Shown: piece by piece, positions 1-12,200 of the stretch
Position numbering within the stretch: the stretch's first letter is position 1
Layout of the letters: each line of letters opens with the position of its first letter
Translations under genes and position numbers: made by a program
Notes under the pieces: generated by a model
Seen by the model: the letters and a program-made list of their open reading frames with translations, nothing else
Databases searched by the model: none
What the model was told of the DNA's origin: nothing
Source: Klebsormidium nitens
Lineage: Eukaryota > Streptophyta > Klebsormidiophyceae > Klebsormidiales > Klebsormidiaceae
Assembly: GCA_000708835.1 (NCBI GenBank)
Contig: DF237334.1
Location: 1 to 64,000 of the forward strand
Length of the DNA: 64,000 nucleotides
Direction of reading: 5' to 3'

Positions 1-231
1 CCCATGCTCACCAGTAGTAAGAACGTTTCAAACGAGGCCTGCCTGTACCTGCACTACATGAGTGGAGTGATGCTGTCGCCGATCCTCCTGAGAAGCTCCA
101 AAATTGCACGGCTAGTTAGCCAACTCACGGAGAGCCCCCACCCCTGGTTAAGCAAACGGTCCAAGATGCTGTGGGAAACGTGGCAGCGATCGTTGCGAGA
201 CACGTCAAACGAGCTAGATGATCCTGACTAG
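1..231 (+). CDS. 3' end of a protein with a TFIIS-N-like (LW) helical domain (partial)
   Basis: The frame is open from the window edge to a TAG at 229-231, so only the C-terminal end is visible. The last ~50 residues (for example SSKIARLVSQLTESPHPWLS, then KMLWETWQRSLRD) resemble the final helices of the TFIIS N-terminal/LW domain. That domain is found in TFIIS, Elongin A, MED26 and IWS1, where it binds disordered transcription-elongation partners. The shared pattern is a 'T/SKI...V..L' helix, then a short turn, then a helix ending in LW..W...L. This is recalled family knowledge, not a search result. Upstream exons lie outside the window. The ATG at position 4 is probably internal or lies in an intron. 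Confidence 0.4.
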   Translation, partial: PMLTSSKNVSNEACLYLHYMSGVMLSPILLRSSKIARLVSQLTESPHPWLSKRSKMLWETWQRSLRDTSNELDDPD

Positions 232-2584
232 TTCGAGCTGCTTGTAAATAGAGGGCGGGCAGGAGACTTCAAGTCGTCCAAACTGGTTGTCATGCCGGAA
301 AATCAGTTGGTCCGGACCTACAGTTTGGGGGTTTGAAAGCCTGAAGGATACGTGAACAGCGTCTTTGTACAGCGGTGTCATTCTGGACCAGAAAAGACGG
401 TCGTTGTCTTCCTGTAGGCCCAGCTACAATCAGCGCGGTTTCTGAGTACACTTCTGAGAATTGTCCCGGAGCTTTCACAAATACTCGACAAAGCGGAAGT
501 GAGTGTCGACAGCTTCTAAGCCATGAGTCGACCGAAAGGACTTGACTCGACATCAGGGCAGGAAAGTACACGAAGTAGGCCTCATAGTTGGCGAAGAGTG
601 TACAGATTGACATTGCAATTCGTGCAAAGCGACTAGCTTTGGTTGGAGGGACTTCTATTCGCAAGTCTGATGCTGAGATGAGATGCATCGTGTTATCTCT
701 GTTGCTCGTACGTACGCTGCAAGTGTTTCGATCCAGGTGCATCAACCATGCAAGTCCTAGGAGATGTCTAGTTCGATTGAGTGCATTTGATGCCCAAGTT
801 GGAAGACCTTCCTGTTTAATCAATGACAAGAACTCAATAACCACAGGAATCTGCTGCAGTGACCATGTCAGAATTGCCACTCGCATGGAAACATTGATTG
901 ACAACAAGATTCCGGCTCTGCCATTCATATTGACAACAAGCGCCTCGAAAAACGCATGGCTTGCCTAGCTACTACACGTACATGACCGATCTAGGTAACC
1001 CGGATTCCATGGTACGCTCATGCGCACGTCATTTGAAGTGAATATCATGCATGGCCCATTCACATTCAGCTCTATTGTCTAGGTCATGGATGTACCAACT
1101 TCCAGGGGTTCAAGAATCTCAATCATACAACCAGCAAGCCGCTTTTAGGCCTTCATGTTATTATGCGTGCTGCAAGACATACTGAGACCTCACACGAAAC
1201 AATGGCAAATTTGTTTGTGCAACCAGTTGAGTTCTATCCGAGTCAGATCAAGGCCAGCCTGTACTGCTGTACTGCATTAATGCATGCATTCAATCCGTTC
1301 TCATACCGTACCGGTACCCTGCATCATGGTCCGACTCCGCCCGCACTGTGCCTGCGTAGTGCGCTTACCGGTACACTTTGGGCAGCCTGATCGAGCTTGA
1401 AGAGGGCGTTGGCGGATGCGTCCGCAGTGACGTCAAGAGCGACATACAGCCCGGAGCATCGGGTAGACTGTCGCCAGAAAATGACATCAGCCGGTGACCA
1501 CATGGTATCATCTTAGCGACCAATAACCAGCATTCTCACCTTTATTGTCGCTTCGATTTTGTCGTATCGCCACGCCCTCTTTGAGGCGGACCGGGTGGCA
1601 AACCAGCTCATGAATCTTGCGCAGACTGAGCTGAGTCAGCTGTTGACACGTGATTCTTATATAGCCCGGGCCGGGCTAAAAAGCTGCAGCCAACCACAGC
1701 CCTTCATGCGGCGAAGGGCTAAGGTATGGCACCGGAGCTCCAGAAGGTACGTACCGTACAGCTATGCATACTGCGTTGTCAGATGCGTGGCTGGCATTGC
1801 ATGATTGCTGATCACGTGGATTTTTAGGCCACAAACCAAGGGACCAGATCTTACGGTTGAAAGACCTTCCGACAGACGCTTGGACGGCACACGAATGAGA
1901 AAGAATGAGAGGCATCGGGAAGTACCCACGCCGCCTTGATCCACGTGGTGAAAACGATCGGTGCACGATTCAACAGCAACGCAGCGACGAAGCACTGTAA
2001 CCGTCCAGAGAGATTTTACGCATACGGAACCTTCCAACTTCCCGGGTATTTTGGAATCGCCCACGTTGATAAGTTCTCGAGAACCTTCCGCAAGAAAGCA
2101 ATCAGGAAGCAGCCAATCACAGAGCAGATTTTGATATCGCTGTACCTTTTGCTGATCTGGCCGCGACCGGGCGGGGAAGCAGCTAGAAAAGTACAGCTGG
2201 CGGTCGCCCGGTACAAAAAATTGGCCCAGCTGAATCATTGGATTGGGAGGCACGCTAGCGGAGAAGTAACTTTCGTGGTGGAACAGGATTTGCAACGACA
2301 TGGCGTTTGTGACATGAGAATCGAGATGGTGAACATTTGCAAGAGGGAAGCCCTTCTTGAGTAAACTGTAAAGGCTGGGCGCGACTTCTTGGGAGGAAGA
2401 AATCGGATCCGATTTGCTTTTCCTTTTCATGATAAAAGCGCAGCTCTTGGATTTGCAGGACCCTTTTCGCAAGTAGCCAAGGCAACAATCGGGGAGAGGC
2501 TTCGAGTTGGCATCTAGTAGTAGTAGGCAAACAGCTCATGAACCAATTCGGAAAGTGCTGAAAGAGCATTAGAGCACCGCGTAG
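232..2584. other. Intergenic, no supported gene
   Basis: About 2.35 kb with open frames on both strands. The longest are 290-928 (-, 212 codons) and 1762-2472 (-, 236 codons). Neither shows a recognisable domain, convincing coding bias or splice sites joining it to another exon. The right end must hold the promoter and 5' UTR of the RRM gene; no TATA box or other element stands out. Confidence 0.5.
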
Positions 2585-5500
2585 ATGTATGTGGAGTCAA
2601 TGGAGGGAGGTGCGTCAGACCTGGTGGCAGAGATGGAAAGGGTCTCGGTGTCAGACAGGGACCTGTCAGGCAGCCCGCAGATTGCGTCCACCTCAGCCTC
2701 AGAGTCGAAACAAGATGAGGTAAGCCCTCATCTTGGTCATGCTCACCATGCGCGGATGCGACCCTTCCTTAGTTTCTTATCTTGAGGTGGATTATAGATA
2801 AAAACCTAGTGTCCTTAAAATGCATGAAAGACCTTTTTTTGAACCATCAGAGCTGCAAGGAAGTTTGCATGGCATTCATGATCTGGCCTTGCGTGCCTAG
2901 TTTCCAACAGGGGGACTGGCCATAACCTGTGGAGTTTGTGGGTTGTGAAGCTTTCAATGTGCACCCTCCGGTCCAGTTAAATCTGCAAATGTGCTTGAAC
3001 GGGCTTGGATTCTGGACTGGATTCTTGACTCTGAAAAGGACAGAAAAGAGCATAATTGAATGAGAGTGGCATTATTGTGATTGTGATCATGCGAATTTGC
3101 CTACTCTCCTTCTGTTTCATAATGGTGAACAGAGTATCCAAACGGGCAGGTTCCTCTATAGTTGACAGTATTGATTGGTTTCTTGTAGACAGTGCTACTT
3201 CCTGCTTGATTTACTTTAAGTGGTGTGCTTTGGAATGGTGTACTTTTCAAGACTAGGTTGATGCTGTTACTGTGCCCTAAGAAGATTGATGTAGTGCAGT
3301 ACACAGCATATTTCAGATAGTTGTGGTTGTTTTAACCATATTGATTACTTGCTTCCATCCAGACCTCTTATGTTGAAATTGTTTGTCTTCGCACATTTGT
3401 AGTTTAGCAACACAAAGATGCTGTTTCTTCCCTCTGCAGATCAGAACCATTTTTGTCCTTGGTTTCCCGCGGGATATGAAGGAACGTGAGCTGCATAACC
3501 TTCTCCGCTGGTGGCCAGGGTAAGTTGGTGCTGTCTAGTCTGCTTCCCTTTTCTTTTGTCCACAGCCACACCACCACATCACCCCTGGAGGTCACGCAGT
3601 CAAACCAAGAGGTTCTGACAGATGGTTAATTTTATGTGCGTATATACAACATGTGGTTATTTTAATCTGCTGAAAGTCAGGCGTGTGCTCAACCACAGTC
3701 CTTGTCATCACCGCTTGTATCATTGGGGCTTTGAAGATACTGTGGCGAAGGGAACAATCAGCAAGCTCGCTGTTCACCTAATCATAGTTTACTAGCTGTT
3801 GCAAGATCCTGCTCTGTCATTGTGCAGGTATGTAGCCTGTCAATTGACGCAGGGTTCAGGAGATCAGCAAGCAATGGGCTTTGCGCTGTTTGAGACAGCA
3901 GCAATGGCAACGGCTGCTAAGGATGCTCTGCAGGTGAGCGTTAGTCAGTCGCAAAATTGATCGGCAGTGTCTGGATCAGGAAACCTGCTCTGATGCAGCT
4001 GCGGCTTTATGGATGCTATGAGCTAGCGATCAACTGGATTCAGGTTGTCTGACTCCTGTGAGAGTAGGCAGACCAAACTATATGCTGACAATGGATTGTC
4101 TGCATTCGATTCTCTGTATTGTGCTTCCTTTCTACTCCTTGTGAATCTAGTAATAACTGGTTCTTTGCAACTCTAGCTAGACAAATGCACCACAACCTTT
4201 TCCTAAAAAGCAGCAAGAGAAAACCCAACCGGAAACAGATTACATGGCATCCTGCCCACGGTTTCTAATATGGTAGATGTCTGAAGCTTTTTGCTTTTGT
4301 GCAGAACTTGGTCTTTGATGGGGAGACCAACTCTGTCCTGCGGGCCGAGATGGCAAAGAAGAACCTGTACGTGCGCAAAGGTCGAGAAGGTAAGTGGTGA
4401 CTGACTCTTCTTCTTAGGGTTCTTCAAAAGGTTGTTAACTTTATAATGATGGTTGCTGTGCTAGGCGTCTGCGCTAGCACTCTCTCTAGTCCACCGGATT
4501 GTGCTTCTGCATTCCTGTGATCCTGGGTTTGCACATCTCAACATCTCCTAACATATCTTCTTAACACAATTGGTGTCCACTCGGCATTGCCTGACATTGT
4601 TTGGCGCCATTTACTGATCTGCGTATCCTCACAGGAAGTTGCAGGGCTACAGTGTCGATTGATCAGGCAGCGAGTTTCAGCATAGAGAACAGTTGTTTGA
4701 TCTGAAGCAATGAAGCAATCCTTTACTGAGTGCATTCCCCCCTGCTAGAGGAAGTGATGATCATAGTGATGCCCTCATGGCATGCAGGGGGTAACGATGT
4801 CCAGTCAGATTTACGTCGCATAAGGGGTGGGGGAGAGGCACGAAGGTCAGGTGGCGAGCCTAGAAAACCAAGCACGAGCGGTCAGGACCAAGCTGGCGGA
4901 CAGGGGGGTGTGGGGCCGTACAATTGGCCAAATAATCAGGGGGGGTAAGTCCTGACACTCCGATCTCTGCAGGCTCCCTTCTCACAGGCCCCAAGCTCCT
5001 TTTCAATCAGATTCACATGGACCGCGGTCTTACCGGACACTTCACTGGGCCAGCACGGAGGGACTGCTATCTACTCACGCTTGGAATGGTAAACACAGAG
5101 GCGCTGTGGGCTCACAGCGCCGTACATCCCGTGCTGGGGCTCTTCCACACTCTATGGACTCACAAGTCCGCTGCTGCTGCTCCTTATAGTGGGACTCTCA
5201 GGCCACGGACCCAGCCAAGCTGTGCTACTCCTATGCAACCCTCAAGCGTTTAAGGTTCCGCTCAAGAATCAAGTGTGCCCTGGCTCAAGAATCAAGTCTG
5301 CCTGAAGATTGAGGATGAAGACTTGCTGCTCTTGAAGATGAAGGCAACCAAGTTCAAGCACCGTCTCGCCACAGAGTGAGATTCCTGGAATCTGCTCGGT
5401 TATGGAGTCAAGTAGGCATTGTACCGAAGAAAGAAAACAGTGTCACCACTACCGGCTACTTTGAATCCTTCATCACAAGAGGAGAATTAGGGAGTTGGGA

Positions 5501-7758
5501 GGATACGTTCAAAACTTAAGGAGCTCGGAGGAGGCTTAGAGAGCCTGGCGCGAAGTGAAGACGTCTGTAGAGCGCGAAATGTTTGATGAGGCAGACAGTG
5601 TCCCAGTCCAGGCTCAAGTGTGTCTTTCTCCTTCTCACTGAGGAGGAAGATCAGGGCAGTGCCCCTGATACATAAAAACGGTGTCTGTATCCTGAAACCT
5701 CAGCGTTCGGCAGGAAGGTTGAAAAGTTGTCGCAGGTAGATCAAGCAGTTCCTTGATCAGAGGAATGAGCACGCATGAATGCAAAAGAGCCGGCGGGAGT
5801 TGTTGGTAGTCAAGTGGGACCAAAGCGTTGACTTGTGGACATAGTCTTTATCTCAGACATCTGGTTGCACCTCGTCTCTTGAGATACTGCCTTGAGACAT
5901 CAACGTTGTCTCCTACCAATTGCTTGCTTCGTGTGCTCCACTGGAATTGAGCATACAACCTACGGTTGCTTTCTAGAAGCTGGTCAAACCACGGAATGCG
6001 TTATCATCATTCCTGCCAGGCCGTTAGCTTCTTGAAGAGGTCGTATAGCTGGCCATCACCAATTCCTGATTGTGAAAGAGTTTTGAAGATCACTGCAAGC
6101 TTATCTAACCGCGCCGGAGCCGGTGCGTGTGTGCAGGTACATGCAGCAGCCGTCGTACAATGCGTATGCTAATTACTTCGCTGCAGCAGCGGCCTTGGGA
6201 GCGCAGCAGACGGGCCAGATGCCGCCGGGTGCGCACCCAATGCACATGCACCCCCCCCAGATGGCGCCCATGATGCTGGCCGGGTATGCCCCTGTACAAG
6301 TAAGTGGGGGGAATTCTCAAAGTCACGCGTTCTGTGTCGGTTTCACCCCCGTGCAAGTAAGCCGGGCAGTCCCTGCCTCTTGTCCTCAGTAAAGATAAGC
6401 AGCAGATTCTTCAAGGAGCAAGCTTCGAGGCTTCCGGAGCGCAGGGTGTGCCTTGATAATCTGCAAAGGGGTTTACCCTTGTTACTGGATTTTGAGCACC
6501 CTCCGGCTGCCCATGTTGTTTCCTGTATGTTTTGGTTAGTTACATCAATCTTGAAAAGCATCTCATTTGTATGCAGCCGAAAGAAGATTATTGTTTAAAT
6601 GGTCTTAAAGGACGGTTTGCTGCACAGCCGACAGATATGGTGTTCTACACGAAACCCTCCGTCTTTCTTGCTTGTTTTCTTCACAGTTTGCCCCGACGAG
6701 ATTCATGCTGCGAAGTCGTGGTCCCGCATACGGTTCGATCAGTCTCCACTTCTCAACCAGAACTTCGTCGCAGTCGGTCGTCCCGGCTCGTGCTGACGTC
6801 ATGTCGACGTTATGTGCAGAACACGAAGGACAACCCGCCATGTAACACGCTATTCGTGGGCAACCTAAGCGAGAGTGTCTTGGAAAGCGAGCTGAGGGGG
6901 CTCTTTCACAGGTGAGGAGGGCCAACCGTATGTGTTCTCACATGCGGCGGCGACTGAGGTTTTGGGGGCAGATTGCTTTGTTTTTACGAACGTGCTTGCT
7001 TTGGTAGGAACATTGACATTCTTAATTGTCACTCTCAATGTGTCTCCCAACCGGTTTCGACGACAAGAGCTAAGCCAATTGAACATACCGTGATCCCTCT
7101 TCCGTTGTTGCTTGCTGCCCATTCCGTCGCTGCCTAGTTGGCTGTCTTTTTCGCACTGCCTCAGCGCGTCAATTCTAACCGCTTCCGTGATGCTGAAGTT
7201 CTCGTTTTCCCGTGCAGTCAGCCAGGGTTTCGGCAGATGAAAATCTTGCGGCAGCAGAATGGGACGACATGCTTTGTAGAGTTCATGGTAAGTCCAATTT
7301 CAACCACCGTATCAACGGCCTACCTTGCAGGCCTTTCCTCATCTTGCTGCATTTCAGTCAGCGGATTGTACTTAGATGCATTAAGACGTGAGTACCAGAG
7401 TTACCTTCGTTGTTCGGGTCCAGTCCGCTTTGAGGCCAAACGGTTTTGCACATTGCTTCGTTTCGTTGATTCCTCGATGACGTCCATTGCCAGATTTGGA
7501 GTTCGCTCGTTTTGCCGTTGCTGAGCGGTTCGCGTTCTAACTTGAAGCTTCTTTAACCCACAGGACATCCCCTCCGCAATGAATGTACACCACAACCTGC
7601 AAGGAGCCATCCTGGCGTCGAGCACCGACAAGGGCGGGATGCGCATTCAGTACTCGAAGAACCCGTACGGCCGAAAGAAAGAATCGCCGCCGCCAGCAGC
7701 TCACGACGAAGGGCAGGGTGGAGAACATTACCGCGGTTCGCGGCCTGCAAGCTTCTAA
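2585..7758 (+). CDS. Two-RRM RNA-binding protein (plant At3g21215 / yeast Scw1-Mrn1 / RBPMS type)
   Basis: Nine exons fit in phase: 2585-2719, 3440-3519, 3828-3933, 4305-4389, 4788-4944, 6137-6299, 6820-6911, 7218-7287 and 7564-7758, giving 360 residues. RRM1 (about residues 46-135) has RNP2 TIFVLGFP and a degenerate RNP1 GFALFETA, with the family signature 'ERELHNLLRWWPGY'. A Gly/Arg-rich then Ala/Met/Pro-rich linker follows. RRM2 (about 250-325) has TLFVGNL and TCFVEFMD and ends in a GGMRIQYSKNPYGRKK tail. Relatives bind mRNA and act post-transcriptionally; the targets here are unknown. A second in-frame ATG at 2600 could be the true start. Splice junctions are GT-AG. Intron 6 begins with a duplicated donor (see the feature at 6283-6361). 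Confidence 0.88.
6283..6361 (+). repeat. Tandem duplication of a 5' splice site (RRM gene, exon 6/intron 6)
   Basis: The end of exon 6 with its donor (...GCCCCTGTACAA|GTAAGTGG, junction after 6299) is followed by a diverged second copy (...ACCCCCGTGCAA|GTAAGCCG, junction after 6356). The two candidate donors are 57 nt apart and the reading frame is open between them. Use of the distal donor would add 19 residues ending in GFTPVQ, echoing GYAPVQ at the proximal donor. Both donors match the plant consensus. Which one is used cannot be read from the DNA. Confidence 0.65.
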
Positions 7759-9229
7759 CAACTTGCGCCCCTGTAGTGTTAGGTTGTCGAAATGGCAGAC
7801 AGGAAGCAGTTTTTTGACGCAAGGGACCTGTGTCAAATATAGTCGTCAGCATGCGGTCATAAGCACATTCCGCTGAGATGAAGAGCGCGAGTAGGGCGGC
7901 ACTCATTCTAGGCCTGTATAACAGGGATTGTATGTCCTCAGGGTAAGGCGACGATGGGGACCCTGTACAGAGCATCGAGCAAGTCCAAGCACGGGTTCCC
8001 AGTGAGCTACACGTTCAAGTTAGTTTTAGGGCCAAGAATCGAAGGGTAGGTTTGTAGCGTCTTAGAAATGAAGACGGACATTTCGACAGTAAAGAAACCG
8101 GAGATCCCTCCTTGTGCTGAGTTCAATAAGCCCCGTACGATTGCAATTTGCACGTATAACTCCAACTCTTTCTGGTCGATCATCAGACAGGACACGTCTG
8201 TCATGCACTATATTGGCATTTCTTTGAGATTGAGAGGGTATTGAAGTAAGAACATACTTCGGGTATTGCAATCAACTTACCTATACACCGCGTCTTGTGC
8301 AGTATCTACTGTAGCTGTCGCACACTATATCCTACTGTAATCGTCATGTAGGCCCGAACTGCATTTCAATTATTAGGAACTTTGTATAATCAACTTGCTA
8401 TGGACGATCTCAAGGCTTCGATTGATTGTATAAACAGCTGATCTATACAAACTGGTAGCGGATTGTGCACCTTACGTAACCGCCAGCGGCGCCCTTCGAA
8501 CAACAATCTTCGGCATGTGGAGTGTGCTTGCAATTTGTACGCTGAAACATGACACCGTATGTCTCCCTACATGTAACTAGGGGCCGCATACAACACCGAA
8601 TGCATGAGCGCTGCGCCGGTATATGTCTATGCAGGCCGGGCGGCCGCGCAGCCACCTTTACGCCCGGCCGCCCCATATGATGGAAACTTCTGCACTACTA
8701 GTTATCAACGTCCCAACGTCCTAAATAGCCTCAGTCAGCCGTGGAGCACGGGCCGGTCACGGTATAGGACTAGGACGGCCGAGCATGGCCGTAGCGGCAG
8801 GACGGCAGCCGGGAGCGCGGTGTGCCACTGCCGCGACGCGGCCCGGGCCGCGGCGGCTGGGCTAAATTAGTATGCAAGTTGTACAAACTTCAATTAGCGC
8901 TCAGTTAGTTGAAATAGACTGAGGGCGGCCGCGCCGGCGACCGCGGCGGGCCGCAGGCAAGCAGCGCACTGAGTGATTTTCAATGGGCGCGCCGCTGCAA
9001 ACCCGACGGTGCGCGCACTGCGCAGTGTATGCATGGCGACAATACCGTGTACTCGATGGGTAGCATGCCCCTAGCCTGCTGCGCTCAGCTGAAACCTGAA
9101 TGCTCTCTCATTCAAACTTCTCGGGTGGCGGCAGTGTCGCTGGCAGCGCTGGTCTTCCGCGCCCGTTCCATCCCCTGCCCCTCCTCCCCGGTCCCATGAT
9201 AGCAGCGTGAGCGTGCCCCCTGATCCACC
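7759..9229. other. Intergenic; GC- and CpG-rich block upstream of SF3B3
   Basis: It holds the 3' UTR of the RRM gene and the promoter/5' UTR of SF3B3. About 8604-9060 is strongly GC-rich, with many CpG and NotI-like GCGGCCGC sites, and contrasts with the AT-richer 8000-8600. This suggests an unmethylated promoter island. No coding sequence is supported. Confidence 0.5.
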
Positions 9230-12200
9230 ATGTATCTGTACTCGCTGACCCTGCAGCGGGCGCAGGGGATCACGACCGCGGTCTACGGTAATTTCAGCGG
9301 GACAAAGGGCGCGCAGGAGATAGTGGTGTCGCGGGGCAAGGTTCTGGAGCTGCTGCGACCAGACGAAAATGGGAAAGTGCAGGTTGTGCACTCGGTGGAG
9401 GTATTCGGGGCGATTTGCTCGCTTGTGCAGTTCCGGCTGACAGGTGAGGGATTTGCTCCTTTCGTTGGTTTATTCAACTGGGATTGATTCTGTACGAGCT
9501 GTTCAAAAACTACAAGTACAATGAGAGGTGGGGTGCTTTCTTGGCGCCATCTAGGACTGGGATGCTTATGTGTCGCCGATCGGTGATTTTGGACATTTTA
9601 TGGTGGACAGGGGGAGGAGCTTGCAGAGCGTTGATTTCATGCTGATGAATTGGTGGAATACTTTTGGGAGTATTATTCTGATGTCTTATTGGCGTATGTA
9701 ACGCACCTGCTGGTGACAATTACATTCAGAAAAAAATGGATATTTTGTTTGTTGATGTTGTGGCAACTTTAGGCAATGCAACAGGAATGCTTGGTCTTTA
9801 TGATGCAGTGCTTCTGGTAATGGTAAACGCTCCCCTTTGATTAGTCAACCTCAGAGCCTGTTGACATTGTTTGCACCATGTGCGAGCAATTGCAAGGGCA
9901 ATGCAGAGCACTCCGCAATTACAGCTCGGAAGCAGAATTGAAAATCCAGGCTACCGTAAAACAGACAGAGAAGTCGATCAAAGAAATGGCAGTGCCATAT
10001 TTTTCGCTGCCCGGTTATGGGGTTGTGTTGCTTCTTTGTTCCGGTTTGTTGCACAGGACGACGAAAGCTTGCAGTGGCATCCTTGGCGGCAATATTTACT
10101 GACTTGATCAGGCTACCATGTCTCTTGTTGCTTTCTGGAAATTGTGACTTTTTTGGATCCTCTGGGTTATTTCTGATTGGGCGCTGAATGGGAAATCGGA
10201 GTTCTGTAGTCCGCTTGTCAAGGCAAGGGGGACACTTGGTAAGATGCCAGTCAAGCATTGAAACTATCAAGTCTGCCCCCAGATTAATCGAGACAACTCT
10301 GCGGTGTCTGCAGATTGTGAATTTCCCCCTTCTTCCTCTTTGTTTTCTCTCTCCACTTTTCAAAAAGCGATGTCACTGTCCGCTTCTAAGTTCTTCTTGG
10401 CTAGTCAATGTGTGTGGAGGGAGATCGCTGCCCGGTGATGTGCCAAGCCCGGTCTGTGGCTGGATCTGCCACTATTTGAGCCGAGTGGAGCCGATGGAGT
10501 GGCATTCAATCCAGCTCTTAAGAGCATGAACTCTGCAGTTGCAGTGACTTAGCAGAACAGCCTGGTTGCTTCCACAGTTTTGATTAGTCAAAAGGACAGT
10601 TTTTATGCTCTGCTGACTTTTTATGCTCTGCTGACCTCAGCCGCGCGTTTCCAGGTGCGCAGAAAGACTATGTCATCGTCGGGTCCGACTCGGGCCGCAT
10701 CGTGATCCTGGAGTACAACAAGGAGAAGAACGCGTTCGACAAGATCCACCAGGAGACGTTTGGCAAGTCCGGATGCCGCAGGATTGTTCCGGGCCAGGTG
10801 AGACCGATGCGTTGCTGATACTTTTTGACCGGGGGATCATCCTGGGCCTGGTTGGGAATTCGATTTTGCGTTTCGGTGATTGTGATCTTGACCAAAGGTA
10901 GTGGCCCCCAAGACAGTTCAGAGGGCTGGCTGCGATTGTAAAAGAAGTCTGATTGGTGGCTTGTGCTCGAGCAAATTAGAAGGTTAGACCTGGATCTTAA
11001 AGCATCCTGTTGTGTCCTGATGCTAGTTCCGGACAGGAAAAACTGCTTCTTGTGTACATAGATCTTGGTTGACACGGGACGAAGTTCGCTTGGGCGAGTG
11101 AGGTGTGCACTTCGATGTTGAAGGGCACGGTTTCATTGACCAGAACTAAGGAGGGAGAAGCTTCTTGTTTATTCTATTCCGTTTATGAGTCTGATTGTCG
11201 TTGTACATTCAAGTCTGGCTTGCTTTCTTGGAGATTGATTCGCTCAGGAGCCATATGCGCATTGGTTTGCAATTCGTCTGACGATCCACACTGAGTTTTC
11301 CACCCCTTGAAGATGTGTATGCCAAGCATATGCCCCGTTTCTCCTTTCGAAAGGCCTGCGTCTCGGAGAGGGTATCCGGTTTGAATACACGGACAGCTGC
11401 CAAGAAGAACGATGGAGGGCTATCTCTGCGGTCTCCTTCCCTGGAGAAGATGGTTGAAGCCCGGGAATCCAGTGCTGGTTGTTGAGGACGGGAGAAGAAC
11501 AGAATGCTACGATTCTTTCTGCCTATCGGGGCCTTCGTTCGTTTCTTCCATCTCTCGCCGCAAACTCCAGGAAGACATTTCGAGCAGCCTTTCATAGCAC
11601 TTTCGGACCTGGATGAGTCCCTGAAAGCAGCTGCGAACTTTTACCCGGATTCCTCGTCCTTTTGCAGTACGTGGCAGTGGACCCCAAGGGCCGTGCAGCC
11701 ATGATCGGCGCCGCCGAGAAGCAGAAACTCGTCTACGTCCTCAACCGTGACAACGCGGCCCGGCTCACCATCTCGTCTCCCCTCGAAGCGCACAAGTCGC
11801 ATACCATCGTCTTCTCTCTCGTCGGTGTGGACTGCGGCTTCGACAACCCCATCTTTGCTGCGATCGAGCTTGACTACGCGGATGCTGACATGGACCCCAC
11901 GGGACAGGTAAGCATTGGGATATTTGTCGTTCTGAACCTGAGACAGGTGTCTGGTGTCGAGGGTTTCTTTTGTAGTGGATTGTTTTGCAAAGACAGTGTT
12001 TCTCTACCGTCTAGCGCTCGTTCGCTTCAGGTCATATCGAAGGATTTGGGGGCAATTTGCATTTCTCGGTTTCATCGCGTTAAGTTTGTGTCTTCAGTGT
12101 TTGACCAGGACAAAAACTCTCGTCCCTTTTCTTTCTGGGTGAGAGCACGCAGTTCGATTTGAAGACTCAAAAGGAGCTGAATTGTCTCCCTTTACCAACT

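Noticed and set aside
290-928. 212-codon minus-strand ORF
   Set aside because: No domain, no coding-like pattern and no neighbouring exons; overlaps another open frame on the plus strand.
1762-2472. 236-codon minus-strand ORF and overlapping 142-codon plus ORF
   Set aside because: Neither shows a family resemblance or splice context; treated as chance open frames.
9878-10107. Open frames in SF3B3 intron 1
   Set aside because: They lie inside a well-defined intron of a conserved gene and have no domain.
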